Positions 17,692 through 25,514 of a stretch of 64,000 bases of DNA are shown one piece after another. The DNA comes from CAITJF01 sp032654645 (lineage in GTDB: Bacteria; Pseudomonadota; Gammaproteobacteria; Burkholderiales; Gallionellaceae). Within the stretch, counting starts at the first letter, position 1, and every line of letters begins with the position of its first letter. The stretch lies in the NCBI GenBank assembly GCA_032654645.1, contig JAULAW010000015.1, positions 558,001 to 622,000 on the forward strand, in the 5' to 3' direction. The translations under genes were made by a program, and so were the position numbers. The notes below the pieces were generated by a model, which did not search any database, had not been told where the DNA came from, and was given only the letters and a program-made list of their open reading frames with translations.

Positions 17692-18453
17692 ATGAATCGT
17701 GGCAGAACCGTGTTCGCTCAGTTGTTGCAATTCATCCCCTTCGGCCATTTCGAACATCTGGTGGATCGCTTCGCGGCGAATCGCGGTGTGAGCGAGTTCA
17801 CGGCATGGAGCCATCTCCTGTGCATGACCTACGCGCAACTGACCCGGCGCGAGGGGCTGCGCGATCTGGTTGCCTGCCTCAACTCCCAGCGTTCCAAGCT
17901 CTACCACATCGGTATTCGCGCCCGCGTTTCCAAATCGACGCTGGCCGACGCCAACGAGCGGCGCGACTGGCGTTTGTTCGAGGCGCTCGGGCAACGCTTG
18001 ATCGCCATCGCACTCGATCTCTATCGGGACGAAGACATCGGCTTGGGGCTCAAGGCTCCGCTTTACGCGATGGATTCGACCACCATCGACCTGTGCCTGT
18101 CCTTGTTCCCGTGGGCCGATTTCCGTTCCACAAAAGCGGCTGTCAAAGCGCACACGATTATCGACCTGCGCGGCGCGATCCCGGTTTTCATATCCATCAC
18201 CACCGGCAAGGTGCACGACATCAATCTGCTCGATGCGGTGATGTTGCCAGCCGGGAGCATCGTGGTCGTCGACCGGGGCTATCTGGACTTCGCCAGACTC
18301 TTCGCGCTGACGCAGCGGCAAGGCAGCTTCGTCGTGCGCGCCAAAGACAATCTGCGCTATACATGGATCGCATCGCGCGAGATCGACCGCTCGACTGGCC
18401 TGTGCGCCGACCAGACCATTTTGCTGGCCACCAAGAAATCCAAGCAAAGCTAG
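17692..18453 (+). pseudogene. IS4-family transposase, 3'-truncated
   Basis: 253 residues of a protein normally about 380. It has the DUF4372-like N-terminus ('NRGRTVFAQLLQFIPFGHFEHLVDRF') and the first two catalytic aspartates of the DDE domain ('LYAMDSTTIDLCL' and 'SIVVVDRGYLDFARL'), but stops ('LATKKSKQS') before the catalytic Glu segment (YREK). It converges with the truncated recombinase at 18450, so one deletion probably removed the 3' ends of both. No flanking terminal repeat was identified. Confidence 0.8.
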
Positions 18454-19217
18454 TCACGCTTGCCGCCGACAGAGCGCCGATCGACGAGCATGAGCACCCG
18501 CTCGACTTGATCCCAGGGAATCGAGCGCGGGATGCCGGAGAGACGATACGATTGCGGGAACTCAACGACCGCACTCAAATCCTTGGCCAGCACCCCCTCA
18601 CGATGAAGATAGCGTAGAAAAACGCGCATGTTGCCACAGGCATTGCGCAGGGTAGGCCAAGCGACCCCGGGGCCGTAGTCGGCGATAAACCCGCTCAGCA
18701 TGTTCGCGGAGAGATACGCAAGATCATTCAGTCCGATCCGTGCGAGGTAGCCGGCAAATTGGTGCAGGTAGTGCCGGTACTTCTCTATTGAGCGAGGGCG
18801 AAGCCCCTTCTCCTCGGTGAGATACGCAAAGAACCCGGGGGCTTGCAGCTCAAATGGATTGCCGGGCTTCTGGGATCGGCCGAGGCCGACGTAGTCCGGT
18901 AGCGCCAAGCGCAGCATCTGGCGGACGGGGTTGCGCGCGCACTCTACTATCTTCTGGCGCGCCCGAGCCGCGCTCTTGCGTCGGCCATGCATGGCGACCC
19001 TCGCCAGCACAAACGGCTCGACGTAATCGGGTAACTGCACCACCTCGGTCGCCCCGTGGCTCTTCGCGAACTCTCCAAAGGCGACCAAAAGCGGTATGCG
19101 TCGCGAGACACTACTTCGCGTGTATTGCTGTTCAGTAAGCCAATCGACGTACTTCTCGATTGCGGGAGCAATCCAGGACGTGCGGATGCGATCGGCCGTG
19201 ACGGGACGAATATAATA

Positions 19218-20262
19218 GGCTATGTCACCATTACTTGTTGAAGTCAGGCGATGCCCAAGGCGGCGCTCAGGACGGATCGGGCGGACAGAGTACCGTGAGC
19301 GCGATCAATCATCCTGCGCCAGCCGAGATAGCTTGGCAGAAAGCGGGTGGCGACACCGTGAAAATGACGCATCCACTCCTTGAGCCGGCTATCGTAGGCG
19401 TTGACGTTCTGGACATGGTAAACATTGGCGACCACGCGGATACCCGCAGACAAATTGACCGGGCGACGGGTTACACCCATTCCTTTGGCGGCGGCGGCCA
19501 GCGCCTTGCCGCCGTCCGAGCAAAGCACCGCATCCTTGTCCAATACCGGTTTGAGCGCCGCTTCAATATGCTGCCTGTCAGCCTTGTCCAACACGAAGTC
19601 GGTGGTATTCCCGGTGCGGTCGCGGCCAATCAACACGGGCACCTGCTCATCGGACAGGCCGCGCTTGGCCGCTTTGCCGCCGCGTTTGCGCGGAGCGCGC
19701 GCCATGCCCCGCTTCCTGCCCTTGAACGACTCCAGGAAATAGGTCTCGTCGACTTCCGCGATGCCCGCCAAACGGGTGGCTTTCTGCCCATCCGGCAGGG
19801 CGAGGAAACGATGCCGCCACCGGAAGCTGGTATTGCGGTGCACGGAACACGCCCGCGCGCTTTGGCGGACGCTTTGACCATCCGCCATTTGTCCGGCGTA
19901 CTCCAGCCATTTGTCCTTATGGCGCAGGCGCGCCAGGGGCGTGCCGGTCAGCGCGTTGAAAGTGGCTTTGCACGCCGCGCAGCGATAGCGCTGCAGCCCG
20001 GACGCCGCGCCCCAACGCGCAATCTGTCCATGCCCGCAGTGCGGGCACGCGGGGCAGGCCCCGACGCGGTTCTCGATCAAGGCGCGCGACTCTTTGTCCC
20101 GACCGAGCTTGCCCAGGAGGTCCGCCACCGCCGTCCGCTGATGGGGCGTCAGTTTCTCCAGCACACCCTTCAACGCCTGAAATTCTTCAGCTTTCATCGC
20201 AGCACCTATCCCGTTGTTTATAATGGGTGCAGTTTACACCACCATGTAATGGTGACATAGCC
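19218..20262 (-). mobile_element. Complete IS1595-family element (1045 bp) with 8-bp target duplication
   Basis: Ends are perfect 17-bp inverted repeats, GGCTATGTCACCATTAC at 19218-19234 and its complement at 20246-20262. The flanks carry the direct repeat ATATAATA (19210-19217 and 20263-20270), the 8-bp duplication expected for IS1595. Removing the element plus one duplication restores the reading frame of the interrupted recombinase gene, which confirms both the boundaries and the direction of events. One transposase gene lies inside. Confidence 0.95.
19244..20197 (-). CDS. IS1595 (ISXO2-type) transposase
   Basis: 317 residues. An N-terminal zinc ribbon (CPACPHC about residue 48, CAAC about residue 74) is followed by an HTH-like segment and the ISXO2 DDE core: 'GIAEVDETYFLESFKGRKRGMARAP', 'AVLCSDGGKAL' and 'NAYDSRLKEWMRHFHGVATRFLPSYLGWRRM'. 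The length is normal and no frame break is seen, so the enzyme is probably active. It fills almost the whole element between the terminal repeats. Confidence 0.92.
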   Translation of the reverse strand: MKAEEFQALKGVLEKLTPHQRTAVADLLGKLGRDKESRALIENRVGACPACPHCGHGQIARWGAASGLQRYRCAACKATFNALTGTPLARLRHKDKWLEYAGQMADGQSVRQSARACSVHRNTSFRWRHRFLALPDGQKATRLAGIAEVDETYFLESFKGRKRGMARAPRKRGGKAAKRGLSDEQVPVLIGRDRTGNTTDFVLDKADRQHIEAALKPVLDKDAVLCSDGGKALAAAAKGMGVTRRPVNLSAGIRVVANVYHVQNVNAYDSRLKEWMRHFHGVATRFLPSYLGWRRMIDRAHGTLSARSVLSAALGIA

Positions 20263-20415
20263 ATATAATATTGCTCAAGCATGACAATCTCCTATTTAAG
20301 AACGGGAGATCACCATGCCACGGCAAGCCGTTATGTTGCCAGGAAAGCTGAGAGATGCCGAGAATTGCTGAAACCTTAGCGGCTCAGGCACATAACGGCG
20401 TTGGGCACATAATTA

Positions 20416-20460
20416 CGACAACATGAAGACCGCCGTGGTCAGGTAATTGGGTACGCGCAT
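20416..20460 (-). other. Possible 5' fragment of the small gene split by the RIT-like element
   Basis: ATG 20460 reads MRVPNYLTTAVFMLS and then meets the inverted repeat at 20412. On the far side of the element (17520 to 17308) an open frame without its own start leads into the five-gene operon. The two pieces could be one disrupted gene. There is no clear Shine-Dalgarno, and the fragment is too short to judge by composition. Confidence 0.25.
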
Positions 20461-20529
20461 CAACATAATGCATCATCGGTAGTTAAGTGCAGGTCGTTGC
20501 CGATCTCAGCACGCAACGGGCTAATAGGG

Positions 20530-20558
20530 TTGACAGCAGGCGTATAGTGTAGTATATA
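20530..20558 (+). promoter_or_regulatory. Sigma70-type promoter of the pyrimidine/cyclase locus
   Basis: TTGACA at 20530-20535, a 17-bp spacer, and TATATA at 20553-20558 make a near-consensus promoter. It reads toward the small HTH gene at 20683, leaving about 120 bp of leader. It lies outside the decayed element and in AT-rich sequence like the locus it serves. Confidence 0.6.
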
Positions 20559-20682
20559 GTCACATCAAGCACTAAATTACATGCCACTGTGTATTAGTAG
20601 CACAAGCTACACACGATTAAGACGTTAATGTAACGTAGCTTCTATAAATGTAGTTATAATTACCTACGAAATGAGTATTTGA

Positions 20683-20886
20683 ATGAATGCGCAAGCGTCC
20701 AATACAGAAGATAAGGTCAATGGTCTGCACACCATTAAAGGGGCAGCTAAAAAACTTAATGTTACCCAAGAAACAGTGAGGCGGTACATCCGAGAAGGTC
20801 GACTCCAAGCGGAGAAGGTGCGAACTACTGGCCTACGTGAGGTTTGGGGGATTAAACCAAAGGATTTGGAAACTTTATGCGGCTGA
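20683..20886 (+). CDS. Small MerR/excisionase-type helix-turn-helix protein
   Basis: 67 residues. 'HTIKGAAKKLNVTQETVRRYIREGRLQAEKVRTTGLREVWGIKPKDLETL' is a winged HTH of the MerR-like/excisionase (HTH_17) group, where the first helices bind DNA and 'REGRLQAEKV' is the wing. It lacks any effector or dimerisation domain. It is the first gene after a strong promoter and may autoregulate the locus, or be left from an integrated element. The role is inference; the fold is clear. Confidence 0.75.
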   Translation: MNAQASNTEDKVNGLHTIKGAAKKLNVTQETVRRYIREGRLQAEKVRTTGLREVWGIKPKDLETLCG

Positions 20887-20966
20887 TTCCGTAGTCGCAT
20901 TGCAGAAACAATGTTACAAGAGGATAATACTCAACCTTTTTAATAGGCTCATGCTCGGGTATAACA

Positions 20967-21413
20967 ATGGTAGTTGCGTTACCAACTAGGCTTGCAAGAT
21001 CGTACAGAGACAGCTTTTCGGGCGAGAACGGACTGGCATGGGCATCTGTCGGAAAAGCAGCCGAGCAATTGCACGAGTCGGCAGGCGATCCATCAGTTAA
21101 CGGGACGATGATGGTCGCCGTGATTTCGATAACGACACTATTCAAGTCGATGCTTGAAGATCTCACGAGGGCGGTGCCGTGGGATGAGAAGGAAATACTC
21201 AGAGAGGCGCGCAACTCCGCTATTGAGTTAGCTCGTGAGTCTATTGATATTCTCGCAAACTTTGACCCAGATGATATAGAGAGAGAAAAACCCACCATCA
21301 TCAAGCTGGCCGAAATTCAGAAGCGATACATAATATTGCTCGAACAGATCAACTCATCTGATCGGGCAATGCTGGCTTCCAATGCCGGAAGAAAGGAAGA
21401 TACAAATGAGTAG
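20967..21413 (+). CDS. Unknown helical protein in the pyrimidine/cyclase locus
   Basis: 148 residues, family not recognised. It is mainly helical: a hydrophobic helix ('TMMVAVISITTLFKSMLEDLTRAV') and a charged C-terminal half ('EKEILREARNSAIELARESIDILANFDPDDIEREKPTIIKLAEIQKRYIILLEQI') likely to form a coiled coil. It overlaps the next start (21406) by 8 bp, so it is coupled to the phosphoribosyltransferase gene. No signal peptide and no catalytic motif. Confidence 0.55.
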   Translation: MVVALPTRLARSYRDSFSGENGLAWASVGKAAEQLHESAGDPSVNGTMMVAVISITTLFKSMLEDLTRAVPWDEKEILREARNSAIELARESIDILANFDPDDIEREKPTIIKLAEIQKRYIILLEQINSSDRAMLASNAGRKEDTNE

Positions 21414-22143
21414 AAATTTGTTCGACGATTTCGTCGCGCCTGATGTCGTGCCGCTATCTGCGAAGGATCGCGCTTTTGCGGCCAAATTTTGTGTCAATGG
21501 TTTTGGCTTTAGCGAATGGATTGGCCGGGCGGGGGGATCGAAGAACTATTTTTTCAACTTGGATCGCATGTTGACCGTCTCAAAACCCGAGGAAACCCAG
21601 AGATTCGTAAAGCTGATTGTTACCCATCTACGGAATTTGGCATCTTCTCAAGGACTTTTTGACGGGGAAGCGGAGCCGGTTATTGCGTATGTCTGTCCTG
21701 GCGACTCTCCAGTTGGAAGCGCCCAATTGAGGGTTGCGTTGGCCGAACATTTGGACTGGCGATCTGTGATTGTTTCGCCAGATAAGCAGTTGCTTCGTTC
21801 AAGGATAGTCGGAACGGACAGCGTGGAAGCAAGTTTTCCGGACTCCGTTCGGTGGCTTTCTCAAACCCGTTGCATTATCGTAGCCGATGCCGCCACAACT
21901 GGCAGCACAATTGCCAAGGCAGCGGGTGTTCTCACATCCTTTGGGGCTAGAGCGGTTGCTGCACTTGCCATTTATGACCGTGAAGAGGGTGCCAGAGAAT
22001 CGTTGGCAACGATCCGCCTGCCCCTCTACGCCGTATTTAATGGCCGCGATGCCAAGCAGCAGAATGAGACAGTTGGTAAGAAATTACAGGAAGGGCAACT
22101 GTCGGTTTTTGACATGGCCGCAATTGCCGCAAAGGCTGCGTAA
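21406..22143 (+). CDS. Orotate phosphoribosyltransferase-like protein
   Basis: 245 residues from ATG 21406 (GGAAG 7 bp upstream). The N-terminal 'GGSKNYFFNLDRML' corresponds to the OPRT substrate segment (typically 'SGxxSxYYxD'). The PRPP loop 'CIIVADAATTGSTIAKAAGVL' is followed by 'GARAVAALAIYDREEGARESL', where DREEGA is characteristic of OPRT. The usual double acid before TTG is reduced to a single Asp (ADAATTG), so activity may differ. It would make OMP from orotate and PRPP, feeding the OMP decarboxylases encoded just downstream. A terminator follows at 22170-22195. Family assignment is good; substrate is inference. Confidence 0.75.
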   Translation: MSRNLFDDFVAPDVVPLSAKDRAFAAKFCVNGFGFSEWIGRAGGSKNYFFNLDRMLTVSKPEETQRFVKLIVTHLRNLASSQGLFDGEAEPVIAYVCPGDSPVGSAQLRVALAEHLDWRSVIVSPDKQLLRSRIVGTDSVEASFPDSVRWLSQTRCIIVADAATTGSTIAKAAGVLTSFGARAVAALAIYDREEGARESLATIRLPLYAVFNGRDAKQQNETVGKKLQEGQLSVFDMAAIAAKAA

Positions 22144-22169
22144 CTGTCCAATTCACGTTGCAACAAAAA

Positions 22170-22195
22170 GGGGCCGTTTTATGGCCCCTTTTTTT
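22170..22195 (+). terminator. Rho-independent terminator after the phosphoribosyltransferase gene
   Basis: GGGGCC, a 7-nt loop, GGCCCC and then seven T. It lies 27 bp after the stop at 22143 and 48 bp before the ATG of the cyclase-decarboxylase gene, so the two halves of the locus can be expressed at different levels unless read-through is controlled. Confidence 0.85.
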
Positions 22196-22242
22196 ACGAT
22201 TTTATGCACTTTAAATAATTGACCAATTTCAGAAGGTTAACT

Positions 22243-24495
22243 ATGCGTACTCATAATGGAGGTGTAACTTGGCGACAACTGGTTGAGATCAGTTTTCCAA
22301 ATGAAGACAAAAGAGAGGTTGCTCATCAGTCATCGTACCTCGTTCACACACAGAATGCAGAGAATAGGATTGGGAACGCCCACATTTTCTGGTATCCACA
22401 AAGTGCGGACGAGTTTTTGGCTGAAGAGTGGTATTCAGATGAGCATGGAAAAAAACGTCTGGTTGGTATTTACGACAATAAATCGCCTGAAATAGTTACT
22501 GAATTTTTCCAAGACTCCAATGAGCTTTTGTTTTACCCCAAAACAAAGAAAATCCCATCGGGCGGCAGGCTGGATCTCGTAATCAAATACACAGAACTAC
22601 AGAATCTAAATGACACTACCAAGATCGATAACCTGCCACTATCATTGGGATTTGTGATTGGTAAAAACTTCGAGAGCCTTTCTCAAGGCCAGCCGGACGC
22701 ACTTAACGAACTGAAATTCACAATAAATTTACCAACTGGTTGTTACTGGGGGCCAGATAGTGATACAGCAAGCGCGGATGTATTAAAACAATTGAAGGAA
22801 TCAAAACTTACTAATCTTGATGACAAAGACTTAGTTATTGATCATAAGGGCCAGCTATCATTTAGGCACACAGTTGATCGTTGTTTTACTGAAGCAACGG
22901 AAAAGTTGACACTAGCCTTTAAACTACCCATTTCGCGTACAGCAGAGGCTACTCAGCAAGGTATTGATAACGCGCAAGCACAACTTAAAAACAGAGCTAG
23001 CTCAGATGTTGTAGTTTTTGTATGCGATATGACTGGTAGCTCAGGCATGACATCCAATGGCATATCTTCCGAAGTTTTCTTGCGCTTTCGCCAAGTATGG
23101 TTCGATCAGTCAGCCAACTTTGAGATGCTCAAAGTAATTGGAGACCTTGCTCTTGTTGTTTGCACCCCAGAACAATTCGTTAAGTCGAACCTGCAAGAAC
23201 TCGCCAGCTTGATGCGTGATGTTCGGCGTAAAGGGATAACCTTTCGTGGTGGATTGCATTTTGGAAAAGCAGAAAAAGGTGTTTCATTGGACTCCCCAAT
23301 TGGCCTTGCTCGTGGGAATGAGTACAACGGTGATGCTATCAATCAAGGCTGCAAAGCAGGTGATGATAAAGATAACAAGGGAGGGCTGGTTGCTACTGCC
23401 GAATTTGCAGCATGGTTCAGCGGACTCACGGGTTACTCTGGCTTTACCACCGGCAAGCCGCAGAAATTTGGCGCATGGGAAACAGCGATTCATTCAGGCA
23501 TAGAGCTAGATGACTTGGCTGGCGCGACAAAACGACCAAAGAATTCGCTTGGCGCGAATGCCCCAACAAATATTCCATTTCCTGATGTGCTAACAGCAAG
23601 AGCTTCAGAGCTTGATTCTAGGTTGATTGTTGGACTTGATCCAGACATTTCAAAATTTCCAGCAGAATTGAGAAACGCAGTTGAAAATGGATGGGATCAA
23701 AAATCAATTGCTGAAGCCATTATTGAATTTAATCGGTTGGTAATTGACGCAACCCAAGAGGCTGCCGCCGCATTTAAACCACAGATAGCTTTTTATGAGC
23801 AGTATGGAATTGCAGGACTGCAGGCTTTGGAAGAGACGATTTGCTTGCTCCGTTCACGCGGATTGCCCTGCATACTCGATGCAAAAAGAAATGACATTGA
23901 GCATACGGCTACCGCTTATGCAAATGCATGGTTATCAAATCTTGAGGTTGGCAGTCAGCGCGGAAACCGGTGGCGAGTCGATGCGATAACAATCAATACA
24001 TACCTTGGGGCCGATGGCGTTAAGCCATTTCTTGACGCGAATCCACAAGCCGGACTGTTTGTCTTGGCCAAAACATCGAATCCATCATCCGCTGATTTGC
24101 AAGACTTGGAGCTATCCAAGGGGGGGACGGTTTACGAAGAAGTGGCGTGCCAAGTCCATGAGCTAGGCATGAAAGAACGGGGTTCTTCTGGATATTCCCG
24201 CATCGGCTTGGTGGTCGGCGCAACTTATCCGAAGGTGGCTGCCGATCTACGGAAGATTGCTCCCCACGCGCTATTCCTGATGCCAGGTATCGGAGCGCAG
24301 GCCGGATCTATGGATGCCATAAAGGCCGGAGCCGGAGCCGATGGACTCGGGGCTTATGCTGCGGTATCGCGCGGAGTTCTTTATGCATTCGATCAAAAAC
24401 TCATGCATTCAGATGGGTGGAGAGAAAGGCTTAAGGAGGATTTGAATAAGCGGGCACTCGGTTACCGTAACGAGTTGCGGAGCGCACTAAAATGA
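22243..24495 (+). CDS. Class III nucleotide cyclase domain fused to type-2 OMP decarboxylase
   Basis: 750 residues from ATG 22243 (AAGG upstream). Three parts. Residues 1-250: a beta-rich region with no recognised family. About 265-430: a class III cyclase core with metal Asp in 'VVVFVCDMTGSSGM', second Asp in 'KVIGDLALVV', 'RGGLHFGKA', and 'GNEYNGDAINQGCKAG', where the transition-state Asn is kept but the usual Arg four residues later is Lys. About 455-750: OMP decarboxylase of the PyrF type-2 class, with 'LDSRLIVGLDPD', catalytic 'LDAKRNDIEHTATAYA' (Asp-Lys-Asp kept), 'VLAKTSNPSSADLQD' and 'GLVVGATYP' plus 'FLMPGIGAQAGS' phosphate motifs. It overlaps the next decarboxylase by 4 bp. Both enzymatic parts look complete. 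A product such as a cyclic pyrimidine nucleotide is speculation. Confidence 0.8.
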   Translation: MRTHNGGVTWRQLVEISFPNEDKREVAHQSSYLVHTQNAENRIGNAHIFWYPQSADEFLAEEWYSDEHGKKRLVGIYDNKSPEIVTEFFQDSNELLFYPKTKKIPSGGRLDLVIKYTELQNLNDTTKIDNLPLSLGFVIGKNFESLSQGQPDALNELKFTINLPTGCYWGPDSDTASADVLKQLKESKLTNLDDKDLVIDHKGQLSFRHTVDRCFTEATEKLTLAFKLPISRTAEATQQGIDNAQAQLKNRASSDVVVFVCDMTGSSGMTSNGISSEVFLRFRQVWFDQSANFEMLKVIGDLALVVCTPEQFVKSNLQELASLMRDVRRKGITFRGGLHFGKAEKGVSLDSPIGLARGNEYNGDAINQGCKAGDDKDNKGGLVATAEFAAWFSGLTGYSGFTTGKPQKFGAWETAIHSGIELDDLAGATKRPKNSLGANAPTNIPFPDVLTARASELDSRLIVGLDPDISKFPAELRNAVENGWDQKSIAEAIIEFNRLVIDATQEAAAAFKPQIAFYEQYGIAGLQALEETICLLRSRGLPCILDAKRNDIEHTATAYANAWLSNLEVGSQRGNRWRVDAITINTYLGADGVKPFLDANPQAGLFVLAKTSNPSSADLQDLELSKGGTVYEEVACQVHELGMKERGSSGYSRIGLVVGATYPKVAADLRKIAPHALFLMPGIGAQAGSMDAIKAGAGADGLGAYAAVSRGVLYAFDQKLMHSDGWRERLKEDLNKRALGYRNELRSALK

Positions 24496-25208
24496 CCCAA
24501 CGTAAATCACGGTTAGCCCATACAAGGGGAATTATGTTTGCGGCTGATCTTACCGACGAAGCAGCAATTTATCGGTGCTTAGATGCAATTGCACCGGAAA
24601 TTAAAGCGATCAAGTTGGGTAGCTTGGCGCTCTTCAGGCATGGACTCGGGTTGGTGAAAGACCTGAAATTTCGCTACCCATTGTTACCAGTCGTGGCCGA
24701 TCTCAAGCTTACAGATGTTTCGCACATTGCAGTGCAAACCGTTCGAGCCTTTGCTGATGTTGGTACAGATGCAGTGGTAGTTAATGGGATATGTGGCAAG
24801 GCTGTTTTTGAGGACATTGTCATGCATATACCAGAGACATGTGAGATATGGATTTTTTCAGAATTTACTCATAACGATGGATTTATTACACCTGATATGG
24901 CAGACAAACTTATAGCTGATGCCATTGACTCGGGTGTCACAGGAGTACAAGTCCCAGGAACACGTCAGCACCGAATAGAGGATGTCCGCTTGGAGGTGGG
25001 AAGCGACATTTCAATAATGACTTGTGGGATTGGTCGTCAAGGAGGAGCATTAGGTTCTGCAATCAAAGCGGGAGCCAACTATGCGATTATCGGACGTGAT
25101 ATTTTCGAGGCTGCTGATCCTGCGGTGGTCGCCCACCAAGCATGTTTAGAGATCGAAGCAGTGAGCGCACAATATAACTTTCAACAAACTGCTAAAACAT
25201 CCAAATAA
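24492..25208 (+). CDS. OMP decarboxylase, archaeal/type-1-like
   Basis: 238 residues, start overlapping the previous stop (ATGA). The TIM-barrel reads 'GIMFAADLTDE', 'AIKLGSLALFRHG', catalytic 'VVADLKLTDVSHIAV' (Asp-Lys-Asp), and the phosphate site 'MTCGIGRQGGALGSAIKAGANYAIIGRDIFEAADP', which matches short OMP decarboxylases. It differs clearly from the type-2 decarboxylase fused to the cyclase just upstream, so it is not a recent duplicate. OMP to UMP is the expected reaction, but related folds (hexulose-phosphate synthase) are possible. Last gene of the locus. Confidence 0.75.
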   Translation: MTQRKSRLAHTRGIMFAADLTDEAAIYRCLDAIAPEIKAIKLGSLALFRHGLGLVKDLKFRYPLLPVVADLKLTDVSHIAVQTVRAFADVGTDAVVVNGICGKAVFEDIVMHIPETCEIWIFSEFTHNDGFITPDMADKLIADAIDSGVTGVQVPGTRQHRIEDVRLEVGSDISIMTCGIGRQGGALGSAIKAGANYAIIGRDIFEAADPAVVAHQACLEIEAVSAQYNFQQTAKTSK

Positions 25209-25250
25209 CGCACTCAGCCGGCCAGCAGTTGGGTATTATTGCGCGTATCA

Positions 25251-25400
25251 TGTTGGCGCCGACGTATATTTGACCCATGTGCTGACGTTGGGCTGACCCA
25301 TCCAAATAGTTAACAAACCACATGCAGTAACAGTTCCAAATGTCCAGTACTGGGTCAATGAAATCCAGGCAGGTGGGTCAAACTCTCATCAGCGCCAACA
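25251..25400. mobile_element. 150-bp inverted-repeat element (MITE-like)
   Basis: Imperfect 27-bp inverted repeats begin TGTTGGCGC at both ends and run to TTTGACCCA (25251-25277 and 25374-25400). The left arm is followed by further TGACCCA motifs, as in the multi-repeat ends of IS21-type elements. There is no gene inside. It sits at the break point of an ExeA-like ATPase gene and is probably a deletion derivative of a larger IS. No target duplication was recognised. Confidence 0.5.
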
Positions 25401-25513
25401 TGCAGCAGCCAATTGAAACGCTCGGTCAATTGCGCCAGTGCACCATCATCCCAGAGTTCGGCGGATTCCTTGCCTAGGGGCGGGTGGCGCAAACCAAAAT
25501 GCTGGAGATACAT
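25401..25513 (-). pseudogene. 5' fragment of ExeA/TniB-like ATPase of an IS481-type element
   Basis: ATG 25513, one base after the transposase stop, reads MYLQHFGLRHPPLGKESAEL and continues about 37 residues before the inverted-repeat element interrupts it. 'MYLxHFGLxxPPF' is the usual opening of ExeA-type AAA ATPases that accompany DDE transposases. The P-loop and everything after it are missing. Confidence 0.7.
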
Positions 25514-25514
25514 A

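Larger units (their letters stand above)
18450..20282 (-). pseudogene. RitA-like tyrosine recombinase, interrupted by IS1595 and 3'-truncated
   Basis: ATG at 20282 (GGAG upstream) begins MLEQYYI and breaks at 20263. After excising the IS1595 copy and one 8-bp duplication the frame continues exactly (…RPVTADRIRTSWIAPAIEKYVDWL…) from 19209 to 18450. It includes the SAM-like core-binding domain ('LRPRSIEKYRHYLHQFAGYLARIG') and ends at 'LMLVDRRSVGGKRD', just before the catalytic Arg box. The catalytic Arg/His/Tyr residues are therefore missing. Its N-terminal layout parallels the first recombinase of the intact trio at 29686-34559. Confidence 0.8.
17516..20412. mobile_element. Decayed recombinase (RIT-like) element bounded by 24-bp inverted repeats
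   Basis: The ends are inverted repeats of 24 bp (17516-17539 and 20389-20412) reading inward TTATGTGCCCAAC, a 3-bp variable spacer (ATT or GCC), then GTTATGTG. This two-part layout parallels the ends of the intact RIT element at 29686-34559. Inside lie the 5' two-thirds of a RitA-like tyrosine recombinase (minus strand, start 20282), an IS1595 element within that gene, and a 3'-truncated IS4-type transposase gene facing it. The other two recombinase genes have been lost, probably with the IS4 3' end, at the junction near 18450. Confidence 0.65.

Noticed and set aside
17584..18617. Open frames of 287 (minus) and 336 (plus) residues over the IS4 remnant
   Set aside because: Shadows of the transposase gene; the 336-residue frame also runs into the antisense of the recombinase.
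19235..20260. 341-residue plus-strand frame over the IS1595 element
   Set aside because: It is antisense to the transposase and runs from one terminal repeat to the other, so it is a codon-bias shadow.
17516..20412. Integron attC-like pair (GCCCAAC ... GTTGGGC with an unpaired spacer)
   Set aside because: The repeats do fit the attC core pattern, but no integron integrase or cassette array is present, and the same two-block plan is seen at the RIT element ends, with a RitA-like gene inside. A recombinase element explains it better.
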